Source: CAYLOC01 sp964385195 (GTDB taxonomy: Bacteria; Actinomycetota; Actinomycetes; Propionibacteriales; Nocardioidaceae). Taken from it: a DNA stretch of 5,302 nucleotides. The translations under genes were made by a program, and so were the position numbers. The stretch covers positions 1-5,302 of the forward strand of contig CAYLOC010000203.1 of the NCBI GenBank assembly GCA_964385195.1. Direction: 5' to 3'. Below, in pieces: positions 5,291 through 5,302 of the stretch (within the stretch, counting starts at the first letter, position 1; each line of letters opens with the position of its first letter). The notes beneath the pieces are model-generated. The model ran no database searches, had not been told where the DNA came from, and saw only the letters and a program-made list of their open reading frames with translations.

Positions 5291-5302
5291 ATGACGGCCG
5301 TG
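5291..5302 (+). CDS. Possible start of the next gene (truncated by window edge)
   Basis: ATG at 5291 opens M-T-A-V and runs off the window. In many actinobacteria cinA is followed by a small HTH regulator (ClgR-like), whose gene would fit here, but four codons cannot identify anything. No ribosome binding site is visible upstream. The support is only position, 49 nt after the cinA stop and past the hairpin. Confidence 0.25.

Overview
The window is about 70% GC or higher, with strongly G/C-biased third codon positions. It carries a gene order typical of high-GC Gram-positive bacteria (Actinomycetota): an HTH/RodZ-like membrane protein, rimO, a pgsA-type CDP-alcohol phosphotransferase and a one-domain cinA. 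In many actinobacteria this core lies between ftsK and the regulator gene clgR. RimO also has the long actinobacterial type of linker before its radical-SAM motif. A genus cannot be named safely from the sequence alone.

Layout. Positions 1-750 hold a plus-strand gene, open at the left edge, for a cytoplasmic HTH domain plus one membrane helix. Its tail is short and lacks the usual extracytoplasmic domain. A convergent minus-strand gene (767-1234) encodes an AhpD/carboxymuconolactone-decarboxylase-like protein with a CxxC...H redox motif and a perfect Shine-Dalgarno site. A 107-bp divergent spacer with an inverted repeat and a GC-rich hairpin follows. Next is a CynX/NimT-type major facilitator transporter (1342-2568). 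A 36-bp gap with an extended -10-like element and an inverted repeat leads to rimO (2605-4104), pgsA (4113-4757) and cinA (4759-5241). These three are packed so tightly (8 nt and 1 nt apart) that they are almost certainly one operon. A short hairpin follows cinA, and an ATG at 5291 may start the next gene.

How it fits together. rimO (ribosomal protein S12 methylthiolation), pgsA (anionic phospholipid synthesis) and cinA/pncC (pyridine nucleotide salvage) are housekeeping genes kept together without an obvious shared pathway. The AhpD-like gene and the MFS gene form a divergent pair sitting between the RodZ-like gene and rimO, where these are usually adjacent. I read this as an insertion or rearrangement within a conserved neighbourhood. 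It coincides with the shortened C-terminus of the RodZ-like protein.

I did not find a clearly new biological system, RNA gene, CRISPR array, insertion sequence or phage element. The items most worth a second look are the cluster interruption with the shortened RodZ-like protein, the probable (near-)leaderless rimO promoter, a repeat-expanded loop in the RimO TRAM domain, and the inverted repeats flanking the MFS gene.
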